Source of the DNA: Strongylocentrotus purpuratus
Taxonomy: Eukaryota; Echinodermata; Echinoidea; Camarodonta; Strongylocentrotidae
Length of the DNA: 64,000 nt
Assembly (NCBI RefSeq): GCF_000002235.5
Contig: NW_022145555.1
Location: forward strand, 235,001 to 299,000
Direction: 5' to 3'
The position numbers and the translations under genes were made by a program. The notes below the pieces were generated by a model. That model was not told where the DNA came from. It did not search any database and worked only from the letters and a program-made list of their open reading frames with translations. This document shows positions 11,273 through 24,900 of the stretch, piece after piece (position 1 is the stretch's first letter; each line of letters begins with the position of its first letter).

Positions 11273-14200
11273 ATGTCCTCTCCCGACTCAATGAGGATGA
11301 GTAGTAATGAGGATGATGTACCCGACCCTCCTCCGCCTCCTTCCCCTCCTTCGCCTCTACCCCCTCGCCCTAGGCCGTGGACCGACATCTGGCACCCTGT
11401 GTCTGAACGAGCTCCTGCTCTTGGATGGGTCTCAACATTTGAGGAAGCGTGTGAAGTAAAAAAACACTTCGAGGTTTTTTCCTCTCTGACGTTTGTGTCG
11501 GAGAGGCATAATTCCTTTCCAGAAGGTGAGTCATCTTACCTTAAATTCTTAACTGCCTTGTTTGTTTAAAATCATCTAGAATCTAGGTCTAGATCTCGAT
11601 CAGTAGCAATATGGAATGCTGCCTTTGGCTTTGAAAGCCTACTCACGTTACCCTCAATAGTGCAAAATGCACCTAAAAATTACCCTCCATAAGAATTTTA
11701 TTTTAATACTAGTCTTGACTATAAGTGCTGAAATGTTGAATCGACGATGCTGTAGTCTATAGATCTAATATAAATGAAAATGATACCCTTTCCAACATCT
11801 TTTTTTGGGACGCAGGCATTCATGTTGAGTGTTCACTAAAACAAACTTCAATCAATGCCCTTTTTTTTCCCCCATGCATGATTAGGACCCAAACAAAAGA
11901 TCAGATTTTCTGATTCCATCATTGAAGGTGATGGTACACCTTTCTTTCTGCGAGGTCGATGGGAGTATTCATGTATGTTTGGGCGAGACAAGCATGCAGC
12001 CAGGATCAAGAAAGCAGTAGAGGAGGAAAAAAGACAACATAAGGTAACATAACAATGAATCTTGTTCAGATGGACTGAGCCCCTCGACTGCGTGTCTGTT
12101 TACATGCAGTTGAATCATGACTACATCAATCATCCTTTTTTAATTAATGCAAATTATTCCATGACTTGAGGTCCCATCTGTAGCTGTAGATATAGTCTAG
12201 ATCTAGATACGTTTATCCAAAATGTTAAAGTGCGGGTTCATAGAAAATCACAAATACGGCAAATAGCGTATTACTAGAAACTGGTAAGCTATAAGATGAC
12301 TATTATGAAAGTTTTAGGTCAACTACATATCGGATGGTTTATAAAAATACAAATAAAACAACCTCCATAGCATCTGGGATATGCGAGAGATTCGCCGGAA
12401 AAAAAAAGTTTTCATGCCGTCACAATATGAATCAACCCTGCCCAAGCAGACGACATCCCATAAAGAATGAACATATTGCAATGCTTATATTTCTCAAATT
12501 ATAATGAGTTTAGTGTATATAAATGTGATGGAATTTTACACCATTCAAAAAGGGATATGACCCCCATTCTGATAACTAAATTCTTTTGTTTGTAAATACA
12601 CAGGATATGGGTTAATGAACGATCAAAGAAACCACACTTTCAAATTAAAAAACCTCCGGAATGATAGCTGGACGTCATTATTGTTCCCTCTTGAAACGCC
12701 GAACCTGCCGCGGTGTATGCAGCTGAAAATACAATGGCATCTTATTTTGTTTACAAGCGACGGATTCCTTTTTTTTTTTAATCCTTGCATTTTTTCATCA
12801 AAATAATACCATGCACAGGGTTAAGAGTGAGGCAATAGATTAAACATTTTGCCTGAAGGTATTGAAGTAAGAGAAATAACTGAAGAAAAGATAACAAAAC
12901 AGGCACTGAAATTGTGTGAGATGTCATGGGACATCGTCTGCTTGTGCACATCATGTTCAACATGTGACGTCATATCTCAGCAGCGACCAGGGAGCTTTTC
13001 AGGTGCTATGTCGGGGCTGTATCTAAGCATTTTGTAATTGTTAATAATCATTACTTCGAATGTTTCCAAGCACTGGCTTTTGATAACCTTGGCCAATCAA
13101 AGTGTCCCCTTTGCAATGATGACATTAAAGTTAGTTTTTTAAATCAATGAACCTTCTCTTTAAATTAAACAAAACCACTAGCTATACCCCTTCTTCCACG
13201 CGTTTACATTTTTTCCATTACAGCTTTGTTGATGAGTGATCAAAATTGGTTTTGGGAAAGGGAACATAAATTGAAATATGTTGTATGTCAGGTGGTTTCA
13301 TTTGCAGTGTTTATGGCCTACCATGAATGTTGATATTTTTTTTATAAGCATTCATTCTAGGAGTAATTCCAGGCCCTTAGCCAGGGGGGGGGGGGGGTTC
13401 AGAAATTCAAATTTATAGGATTTGGACAATGTTACTAAGTCCTTTAAGATCTGGTTGACAATTTATCATATAAACTGAACTTACTGAATTATCAATTTGG
13501 GCCTAGCTGACATAAAAATTGTGCAATGGTTGAGGTATCATTGTTGACCTTTAACTGCACGTATGCAGTTGAAGATCCACATAGTTTGTAAATAGTTTTA
13601 TTATTACTATTATTATTATTATTATTTATTTGGCAATTCACACAAAATATAACAATGTAAGTATGAGTAGACAAAAATTAAAGGAATGTCAATTATAAAT
13701 GCACAATCTCACTGGCGGTCCTCTGAGTGCATCAGTTGGCTGCCAGGGAAGAGGAAAGCAAACTTAATCACTGTAATCGTAATGGTCCCTCTTCCTGACC
13801 AACTGGTGCAGCCAAAAGACCTGCAAAATATAGCATGAATGTTTAAATAAAATGTAAAACATTTCATAAACCACAACCTGATAAACCAAACAACTAACAA
13901 AAATAAAGCACAAGGAGAAAATGAAGTATGATGTACTAGTTCATGACACGATACTGAGCTTAAAAATGAGGAATTAACTCTGGCTTAAAAACTATTGCAT
14001 AAAATGTCAAGTAAGGAAACTGAAACCATGGAGTATAAAACTGAGAAAAGAACAAAATATGAGAACATGTAGTAGCAAGCTGACAAGATTTTTTTTTAAT
14101 TATATAGGTTGACCGGTATATAGAAGTTAAGAAAACATGGTAAAGGAAGTGATACATAGGCTTAGTGGGTGTCAGGCGAGTAAGGAAACTAGGAGAACGA

Positions 14201-15619
14201 ACTAACACATTAGTGAACTAGTACTTCATATATTATATTATATAAAAATACAAATGAATGATTCCAAAGCATACCGTAATTATTACATTAACCTATCGTA
14301 AATTAAACAAAGACTTCAAAAGAAAAATTTAATCAAAGAAGATATGACTTTTCAGCCTGTGTTGTCAGGTATGAAATTTAGAGAGTACAAAGTCAATGCG
14401 CAAGTCCCGAGTTATTCTGCTAACCTATAAATTATTCCTTCTTCTGTTTGTTTACCTACAGCAAGATCATCCATCCTGCAAAAAGAAAAACAAGAAAATG
14501 CAGTCATCAAAGAAGATGGGATGTCCAGCCAAACTCCACATGAGGGAAGTAGCATGCATCATGGATTTTAAGGTAGCCACATGTTTAATTAAGTATACAT
14601 ATCACTGACATTGTCACTTATCACTGAACTAATTGTTAATAGTACAAGAAACATAGAAGAAATTGTAAAATAACACATTTAGAAGGAAATTAACACCAAC
14701 AAAATGAAAGCTTATTGTGTTACAGTTAGGTGAGCCTAAGTCAAAAGTCCTTTGTTATTGGGATAAGGCTCAGGTAGGATGTCTATTTTAGGAGGAAAAT
14801 GTGCAATCTTACGTCCATCAAGCCATGAGTGTAACACAATTTTGTATAATATAGCTGTTCAGGCAAGTGAAATCATGTATTTTCAGATGGTAAGAGAGGA
14901 TTGTGACATCTATGTATTAATTTGTAAAGCATGTTGGGCCTTCAAAATGGCCTGAAAGGGACTTTGCTACCAGCATGCAGGTATACAAGTCCCTAAGTAT
15001 AAGATGTGTTTAATACAACATGTTTGGTTTTGTCCCTTTTCTTGCTGATGAAGATATTTTGGTTATAATGGACTTATCACATGTAATTATATTTGTATGT
15101 CTACATTTTTCTATGCAGGCTTCTACCACCTATCAGCAGAAAAGAGCAAGCCAGAGAGTGAAAGAGGCCATGGCAAGAGGTGATACCCTCCAGATAGAGA
15201 AGCGGATTTATATTCAGCTTCCTAGTGATGAAGATCACAAAAATGTCCACAGTCTTGGAGAGGTAGGTTTTTAATGTTGGTAATTAAGTATGATTGTAAT
15301 GATCCCATTCATGATTAAAAAAACATATCATAATTGATCCATCTATATATTCATAATCTATGTCTGTGAATGGTATTTTTTCTTGATCTTAGGTGACAGG
15401 CTTCATGAAGCCCATCAACAAACAGGTGTCAGCAAAACTGGATGAATTGGTTGCCCATGGAGTGAGCAGTGTGGGGGAGATGCGAAGGCATCTGAAGGTC
15501 CATGTGGAAACTGTTCTGTTCCCTGAAGCAGCAACTAGACCACCTCTCACAAATGCAGGATACTACCCATCAGATGAGACTATGGGTAAACATATCTACA
15601 CAGCAAAGATGCGGTTGAG
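11273..15619 (+). CDS. Transposase gene, N-terminal block (exons 1-5)
   Basis: Exons 11273-11525, 11886-12043, 14462-14572, 15119-15262 and 15393-15619. Exon 1 starts at the first ATG after the TATA-like site and encodes an acidic, then Pro-rich leader. Exon 2 has the pattern RGRWEYSCMFGRDKHA. Exon 3 is basic and ends in KKMGCPAKLHMREVAC (C158 is the first Cys of GCPAKL). This W-x-Y-x-C ... GCPAK-L arrangement resembles the zinc-binding DNA-recognition region found ahead of MULE cores and in CARF/ALS2CR8-like and FAR1/FLYWCH-like proteins; I infer terminus binding. Exons 4-5 (phase 0 to phase 2) are helical and of unknown function. Confidence 0.82.
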
Positions 15620-15882
15620 GTAAATTTCTATATCTCATGGATGGAAGAACATAAAATTTGAAAATAGTTGCATATTATTAAATAACTTCATCTTGCATTG
15701 TATTTTTCGGCCTCCACCAACGAAGTGACCTGAGGCATTATGTTTCTGGGTTGTCTGTCTGTCTCTGACTCGTTTTTATTTTAAGATCCGACGGATCATT
15801 ATGAAACTTTGTTTGAAAAAAGGGGAAAAATTAACTGATTGTAGGTGATTTTCAAGTTCATTTTTAAAGATGTATAATATTT

Positions 15883-15943
<61 letters not shown>

Positions 15944-18900
15944 AACATTAAGTAAGACTTGATTACACTACCCTACACAAAGTAGTGATATATATTTAGT
16001 AATATTATTTCAGGCCTCAACATTAACTTTTTTGCCGTTTCCTGACTTTGACTTTGTTAAGGTTATTAAAAAACATATAATGTGTTTTTGTTTCTTTTAA
16101 TTCTAAATTTGTATTGAAATAGGCAAAGTAACTCATCACTATTTTGTTTAACTCTAAAACACTAAAGCAGTATAATGCATAAATATAGTCTTTAAACCCT
16201 TTTAACCTGTTGCTTAAGGAAACTGGGTGGGCTATGTACAAAGTCTATAGGGACTTCAGAATCTTGAAGTGAACATGTTAAATGTGCTTACAATTCTGCA
16301 AAAGCAAAAATTACCCCCTTGTTTTTGCAAAATTGTGAATTTTTATTATTTTGTACACACAGCCAATGTGAAGTGACACCACTGGTATTTTACCAGATTC
16401 TGTTACCAAACTACACTTTGTCCAGTACTTCTATAATCATTACACATTTAAATGATATTTTCTTTAAAAAAACATAAACAGGATTGATATGACACAAATC
16501 AACACTAACGTAAGTAAAATTGGTTTCATCACAGTAAGTATTATTCTTGCATAATTTTGGCTTTCTAGAGGGCACTGGAAGAACTAATCACTATAATTCA
16601 CGCTTTCACATTTTCATGATATCAAGATCTCCGGATTAACTATAAAGTTTCTGAAGTGAACATATCATCTTTCTTTTCAATCTGATCTACACTGTATATC
16701 TTGTATTTCTGCCTTTTCCTCTGCTATAAATTTTATGTCTTAAACACTTAGTCATAGAGTGAAGAAAGGTTCTCAACTTCTCATGTACATGAACAAGTCA
16801 ATCTCACACGTGTGTATGTGTTCTTGATAGTGCACTTTAATTCTTATGTAAATCCTGTATATATTTTTTCTCATTTTCCATATCAATGTAGACCTATTTG
16901 ATTACTTTTCTATTTACCTTCTATCCTGGTTCCTGGTTTCATGTTTCATGATTGATGTGCACATTTTTTTCTCTTTGATTGCTTATAATTCTTGCCGTTT
17001 TATTTGAGTATGACATATTCTGTATAAAAAAAGCTTGCTTATTATTGCCTTTTCTAAAAGCTTGTAATGTTATGCTGTTCTTATTAGTGGTTAGCTTAAC
17101 CTGCCTTGCAACTTCATGTTTTGTAAACTCAATAAATGGTACAAAAATGCAAAACCCTGCATGAAAATGACATAATTTTTCAGCAATTGCAAGGTTATCC
17201 TTGAAAAATAGTTTGTATTATATCTTGTTGCATAGCATGCTTTTCAGTTTGCACCTTTTTGTCCTTTTCAGACCTAGATTCACCAGATATTTTTGTACAT
17301 GGAGAGAACTAGTTTGCAAACAGGAACATACTATGCAAAAGGACCAAACATACTACTTTATGCAAACATAATTATAAGCTTAGAGATCTATGATATTAGG
17401 CACTATATTATTCAAACCACTTATTAGTTTGGTTAATTTTTATTATATCACCAACATCCAAACTTAAAGTGATCCATTAAATTAGTATTTCTCCCAAAAT
17501 TTGTGTCGGGCACTTCAAACATATACCAATATAATTGGAAATTTCTTGAGAAAGAGAGTGAGATTTGCATAGGAATAGTTCTTTCCTAGTGAGAAAAGAG
17601 TAAATCAATGTCTGATTTTATCCTGATCGTTCAATTACTATGGAGATTTTAGTCCTCGAATTCAAATACTTTTTACTCTGATGAAGAGCGTCTACAGTCT
17701 ATTAAAGATTTAAAATGTATCTTAAACAAGTAGGGAGATATTTGAAAAGTAAAAACCCATTTCATTATTCTTTTACCATATTAAAACCAAACAAGAAGGT
17801 ACAAAGGAGCTAATTTGGCAAAATTTTCACAAACTTGATGGATCAGTTTAATATAATATATTTAGCATATCCCACCTACATATTCTTTACCATTACCATG
17901 AAAACCATGCAGGGCAATTATCCATGCTTAAATATAATTCCATCCTAGAATTATGTTGTTTGTTAAATAGAAGCAAATGATTTACAAGAAGTACTGCAAA
18001 AATGTTGGCAATAACTAAGCCAACATATGCGGAGGATGTAATCTGGAAAGGTATGAATAGAGGGTCAACATTATTCTTCCAGCTGATGATGATTTCATGG
18101 GCAAGCTGTTGCCATAAGAATTGAACCAGAATTATTTAAAAAAAAATGCAATTTCTCAATTATTAAAAGATATAATAAATAATAATATCTTGTGTATGTT
18201 TACTATCTACAAACCATATAGTCTGGAATCTAGAAAGAAATTGTATTTGTAATGGACACAAAGTATGAAGAAGTAAAATAATATATACAATGCCAGTCAG
18301 ATGCTTACCTGCACATGCTGCAATTTCAAAAATATTCATGTTTATTCATCAAGTTCACCTGGAAAATTTATTTCGTAATTATTGTCTGATTATTCTCTTA
18401 AAAGGATACCATTTAATGTTCCTCCCATTCATCTGATTCCATTACATCCAATTTATTTCCAGGTTTTAATTATCCTTTCATAGTGAAGGTCACGTAAGTA
18501 GATCAAAGGTCACATGAGGGTCAAAGTGAAGTTTTACCTGCAAGAGTCTAGTAGGGTTGATGACTTTCCAACCCTGCATCCGTTTGTAACCAAACTTGAT
18601 TGGTAGGTGCCTTGTATTGGCCTTCATGATATTCTGGGGTCAAAAGTCAAATTTTTTTATTTGTAAAATGTAGGTATTCCAAACTTGACCAAGACAATGT
18701 CCATCAGCTAGTTGGTGAGTGGCAAAATCAGAGCCCTGAGGACAACTTTCTCCTAACCCTAGCTTCAAGCACTGACATCATCCCTTCATCGTCCTCAGAT
18801 GCAAATTTCTTTTTTTGCCACCAGACTAAATTCCAGCGTCATTTGTTGCACAGGTATTTGAGATAATATGAAGTGAATGCCTGAAGGGATAGGGAATTTA

Positions 18901-21900
18901 TATAATTTCTGGTATTTGATGTCTATTGAATGTTCTTGGATAGCTCCTAGTTGGACAGAAATAATGTTGGTCATAATTTAGCAATGATGAAAACTAATAA
19001 TTCAGACTGATTATTAAACCCTGGTGTATGTCTGGAAAGATAACCCAATTTCTTTTGAAATGTCAGACATAGATTACTTCACAAAGTGTTTATAAAGAAA
19101 AAATAAGTGTCAAAGAAGTTATGCTGTTTCAATTTAGTTGGGGCACCATGCATACAATTCATTATACTTAAAATTATTTGTATACTCTTTACAATACTAT
19201 ACAAGCCATAGTTTGTTTCTCATTTAGTTATTTCTGTCTTTTTAGTAAATCAAACTTGCAAATAAAGAAAAAGATAACCAATTCTCTAATTAATGTGAAC
19301 AAAAGTAAGATTTTTGTTTTGTTTGTTTCCCTCAATAGATATGGAAACGCATGTTTCCTTGATGCCACATATAGAACCACCAAGTATGCCTTGCCAATAT
19401 TTTTCTTGGCTGTCAAGACAAATGTCGGATATTCTGTGGTGGGGGAATTTATAGTAGACACTGAATCAAGGGCAGCCATAAGAAGAGGGCTTCAGACAAT
19501 CAAGGATTGGATGGCTGCAGATGGTGTAAGCTGGAATCCAGATTGTTTCCTCACAGATTTCTGTGAGCGAGAGATTTCAGCCATTGAAGACGTCTTTCCT
19601 GGTGAGCATATATCACATTGCATGCAAAACAAAGATGTATATATGATTGCTTTGATTGATTTTCTGTGTGATGGATGCCTCTCTCTCCTTATGTCTCCCT
19701 CACTTTCCCTTCTCTTATTCTTTCTCTCCCTCGCTCCCCTCCCTATTTCTTTCTCTGTGTCTCCTGATCTGTCAATCATAAAATATTTTAATCATCCTCG
19801 CCCCTTCCCCCTTTTATCTTTCTTTCTCTCTCTCCTGAACGAGAAATCAATCAACCTGCTATCCTCTCACTCCCTGTCTCTCTTTCTGTCTCTCCCTAGC
19901 TGTTCTTCTGATCTGTCAATCATTCAATCAACCTCTTTTCCACCATGTTTCTCTCTTGTCTCCTACTCCCCCAATGCAGATGATATGTTATTATGCTTAT
20001 AACTACTTCTAAGTCGCAACATCATTTGATCAAGGACCGTAATATACAGATAGGTAACTCCACGATTCGGGCTATTCCATCAGTTCGAAATCTTGGTGTT
20101 ATATTTGACGAGAACATGTGCATGGATGCCCACATGATCGAAGAAGATCTGTCAATCAGTGTATTATAACATCCATAATGTTAATAGCATTCGAAAAGTC
20201 CTTGACCATAAGTCTGCTGCTATGCTTATACATGCATTTGTTTTATCTTGATATATTGGCAATTAATGCTCTTCTTTTCAATACTACTTCACGCAATCTT
20301 GACAAACGATCAACATGCTCAGAATGCAGCTGCCAGGGTTTTATCAGGGACTTCTAAATATGATCACATTTCTCCTACTTTTGACTGTTTGTCACTGTAT
20401 TCCAGATGCCGACACATACCTGTGTGATTTCCACAGAGAGCAGGCGTGGATACGCTGGACCAGCAGAGTCGACCATGGGGTGTCATCTTCCAAGGGAGCA
20501 GTCTTAAGTCTACTTCGTGCCGTAGCACATGCATCCACAGAATCTGAGTACAAAAAGGCTTTGCAGACCTTGCGACTATCACCTCAATGGACCAACAAGA
20601 AACTGCAGCAATGGATAGAGAGAACATGGCTTCCTCACCACAAGGTAATTACACAATACATGACCCAACTGAGAGGCAGCAATCCCAGAGCTTTCATGTC
20701 TTTGTCAAGATTTCAATTTCATGGACTATTTTGGAAATAATTCATGCACATAATGTTAAATTGCTCATTCATACATTATTAAAATGCATTTAATTTAATG
20801 TTAATGTCTGAATAAATACTTTGTGATGTAATGGATGTGCACATTAGCATTGAATGAACCATAATGAAGAGAAAATACCTTTACATTAATCGTTGTCTCC
20901 CATTTATGCCCATTGTTTTTTATTTGTACTTTTTATTCATTATTTAGCGATGGGTATGGGCGTATAGGCATTCTGATGCTCTCAAAGCCCACACAAACAA
21001 TGGCCTAGAAAGCCAGAATAACGCCTTCAAACACAAATACCTGGCAGAGCGAAACACCCTCTCTCTCTCTGGAATGTTGACTGCTCTTGTAAATGACTAC
21101 CTTCCAAGCAAGATGAGACAGTAAGTACTGAACATGATTATTTTGAAAACAATTAATTTAACATTTCATATCTGATGACAGTATAAGATTTTAAAAAATG
21201 GGTTTTTTATGTTTCAAAAACAAAGTGGTGAGACGCATTATTATTATTATTTTTTTTTATTTTTTTATTTTTTTATTACATTATTATTATTATTATTATT
21301 TTTTTTGGGGGGGTTGTCCATTACTTTTGTCAGATTTTCATAATCAGATTATCTACAAAATAATTTGCAAAGTGTCTCCCCCCCCCCACTTCCGGCGCCT
21401 ATGTTATAGGTACATCATGGCGAATGCAAAAGCCTGCAGCAAGTATGGAAGGATGTACAAGGAAGCGGTACCGGCTTATCTTCATGATAGACCCCCTCCT
21501 TTCATTAAGCATTGCCTGGCTCGCTTGGAGTTTTCGATGTCTATTTGTGCTTCAGATGTCTCAAAGATATCGCAAGACAATTTCGAGGTGAGCAAAACAT
21601 CGTGGACTGACAACAGTCAGATATTTCATTTGATTCGAGTAGGAAAATATCTGGTTCATGCAGGCCTGGGGGGTGTTTCACAAAGATTTATAAGTCGAAC
21701 TTAACACTAAGTTGGAGTTAAAAATCATGGAGAGCCATTTGTAGCCTTAAAATAAAATATATTCAAAAGCGTAGATTCAAGTATTTTAGACTTCTTATAA
21801 ACTCCACATCAAGAACATGAAATCTCCTTGATAATAGGAAAATATGAATGATTTGAATCAATATTTCATGCCTTTTAAAATAACTTTTACATAACATTTT

Positions 21901-24900
21901 CATAGATGCGGCTTTCCATAATTGTTAAGTCCAACTTTATGAAACACCCCCCCTGGTGTGATTTAAATCCCTAAGAAGATCCATATAAATACAAATATGT
22001 CTTTCCAAGTAAACAGCACCAAGACAAAAGCATTGAATCTGAGCTGTTTTTCCTCATGTTGTATGAGCTCTTACACTTAGTTTTCCTGTTGTTCATGAAT
22101 ATTACAGGTGAAGAGTGAGGCAGCAAGGGGAGAGCAGATTTACATTGTTTGCCTGTCTCCTAGACTGCACTGCCAGTGCCGAGATTTCCTGAGATCGAAG
22201 CTGCCATGTAAACATGTATTTGCTGTCCTGACTCATCAGGGTTTGAAGTGGGAGAGTCTGCCAGCATCCTTCATCCATTCTCCATTCTACACTCTTGATG
22301 ATGACATTGGCAAATTTGTCAAAGTCACTTCAGTAGAGGAGACTGGAGTGGATATCCCGACTGATGATCCCTCTGATTGTGCAACTAATGACATCTTGTT
22401 GCCAATCAGAGGAACACCACTCAAACGACTGGCAGTCCGTTGCCGTGAGAAGATCTGCTTGCTTAGAGATCTCACATACCTATGCAATGATGGGGAGGCT
22501 CTGACTGAAATGAGTGATAAGCTGCAGGCCATCATTGAAACTACGAGGCAATCATTGCCAAGTGATGAGGGCCTTGTGGTTACACCTACACCAAGAATTC
22601 ACAAGAGAGACAAAAGAAAGGCTGGAGAGGTGACAACTCTTCCGTCGAGACGCAAGAGACAGAAGGTCACAGTCCCCAAGAACCCCAAGAACCCCAAGAA
22701 CCCCAAGAACACCATTATAGATGGAACTTTTGATCTTCCAAATGGTAAGTCAGAGTCTTGTCAATAGAGGCAAGATATTTAACCACTGGCATAGCAGCAG
22801 TATCAACGGTTGTTATACAGTGCGTCCCTGATAAAACGAAACCGAGAATTATCGGTGTTTTATCATAACTTAATCACAATTATAATTGATAAATGACACA
22901 TATTTGGAAAGCTGAGGTCCTCCTCTTTCATTTGATGCAACTCATAATAATGCATATTTCACGCATGAGTGATTAAAATCAATTTGAAGAGAGGAAAACA
23001 AAAAGTCATTTGGTGGACGATATCTGAATTTCTAACAGAAAATCACATTTCTAGAAAGTTGAATTTCTGCCCTTTCATATGACACCTCAATCAGGAAAAA
23101 TGAGCTAGGAATAACAAAGTTCTGTTTGTTTAAAGTAGTGCTTGCATTTCCATAATTTGATTAAACGAATTCGTTTTCACTGGCTGCCTGCCATATCAGC
23201 AAACAAAAATAACAAAAGACTTAACTCTGTTTCGTTGACAATCAGCTGTTACGAAAGACTTCATGCTTGGCTGATTGTCAACGAAACGGAGTTAAGTCTT
23301 TTATCAATTCTGCCTTTTGCTACGGCAGGCAGCCAGTGAAAACGAATTTGTTTGCTAAAATTATGAAAATGTAAGGGCTACTTTAAACAAACAGAACTTC
23401 CTCTCTCTGTCTGTCCTTACAGCAGCTTCTTCAGAACAGGCTGCAGCCAAAGACAGCGGTGGCACTTGCAATGCACCAGAGACGATACAAACACGTAAGT
23501 TTCATAATGCTATATTAATTTTTTTACAGGATAATCCTTGAAAATGAGACATTATAGGATTCATGAAAACATATAGACAAAATGATGGCTGAAATTTGCA
23601 ATGTTTTCCTTGTATCATTTGTATACTAGGTCACTACTAACTCGATTTTCCTACAAAGTTAAATAGAATTTGATTTTGCCTGAAAAGGACTATACTACCT
23701 TTTTACAAATATTTTACTTTAGAGAACCTTTCAACTACCAGTCTTTTCAGAATTAATGTGTTTTCTCACTCATTTATATTCAGAGACATGGATTTCATTG
23801 CAGTATTAACAACAACAAAAAGTTGCTGACATATGCTGGATGCCAACAGTATTTGCACGACATGGTACCTCCATAGTGATATGTGCACTTATGTTTCTTT
23901 GCCAGATGCTGCTGATCCAACAGGACAAGAACCTCCAATCAAAGCATCAGATGAACCCCTGTGTGGTAAGAAAGAGTCAATCAATGTTGTGATCCTGCAG
24001 ATTTTTTTCTTCTTCTTGAAACACTCATTATTAAGCATTTACATTTATGCTATCATCGTTAATGAGCAAAAACTTACAAACATTACATTGCAGAATTTTA
24101 TTAAAAGGGGAAAAAATAATACAAAAGAAAGTACAAAAAAGAGAGGACACGTAAGTGTAGGCTATAACAAGTAAACGTTAAATAAAAATTGCATGAGCGA
24201 TCATTGTCTAACATTAAATAAATGGGGATTTACAAAATACAAAACCCAAATTATCAGGAAAAAAATGTCTACTGGTATTGATCGAGCAATATAAACAAAC
24301 ATTCTTTTCACAATTTTTTTTAAAGATAAAGATTTTAATGCCTTAGTGGAGTTGTAAATCTGTAGGCTTTGTGCTTTAAGGTTGACATGAACATGTATTC
24401 TTTATTCCCTTTGCCAGATGCTGCTCATCCGACGGGACAAGAACCTCCATTCAAAGCATCAGATGTACCCCTATGTGGTAAGAAAAGGCCATTCAATGTT
24501 AAGCTTCTTATTTTGTTGAAGTCATGCAGTAATTATTAATATTTACACAATGATGCAGAAAGGGTTATAAGCCTTTCATTCCCAGCCATCAAACCAACCC
24601 CAGTCTACACTCTTCCCATTGGTGTTGCCCAACCCCCAGCTAAATAAAACAAAATAGCAACAAAGACATTTTGCCACCGTTACTATTAGAAAGTGGTGTA
24701 GAGCATAGTGACATAACATGAAAATAAAAATCTATGGATTCTCCATATTAATTGTATCAAATATCAACCTTCATAAATGTTCTACTAAATGTCATTTACG
24801 TATAATTACAAGACAGAATAGTTTGTTGCTATTACCCTTTGACACCAATAAAGAAAAATTGCTTTCAATTCCACTATATCATGAATGTGGTTTTGTAAGT

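Noticed and set aside
23117..23399. MicroRNA precursor
   Set aside because: Arms of ~130 bases and MITE-like ends; too long and perfect for a canonical pre-miRNA.
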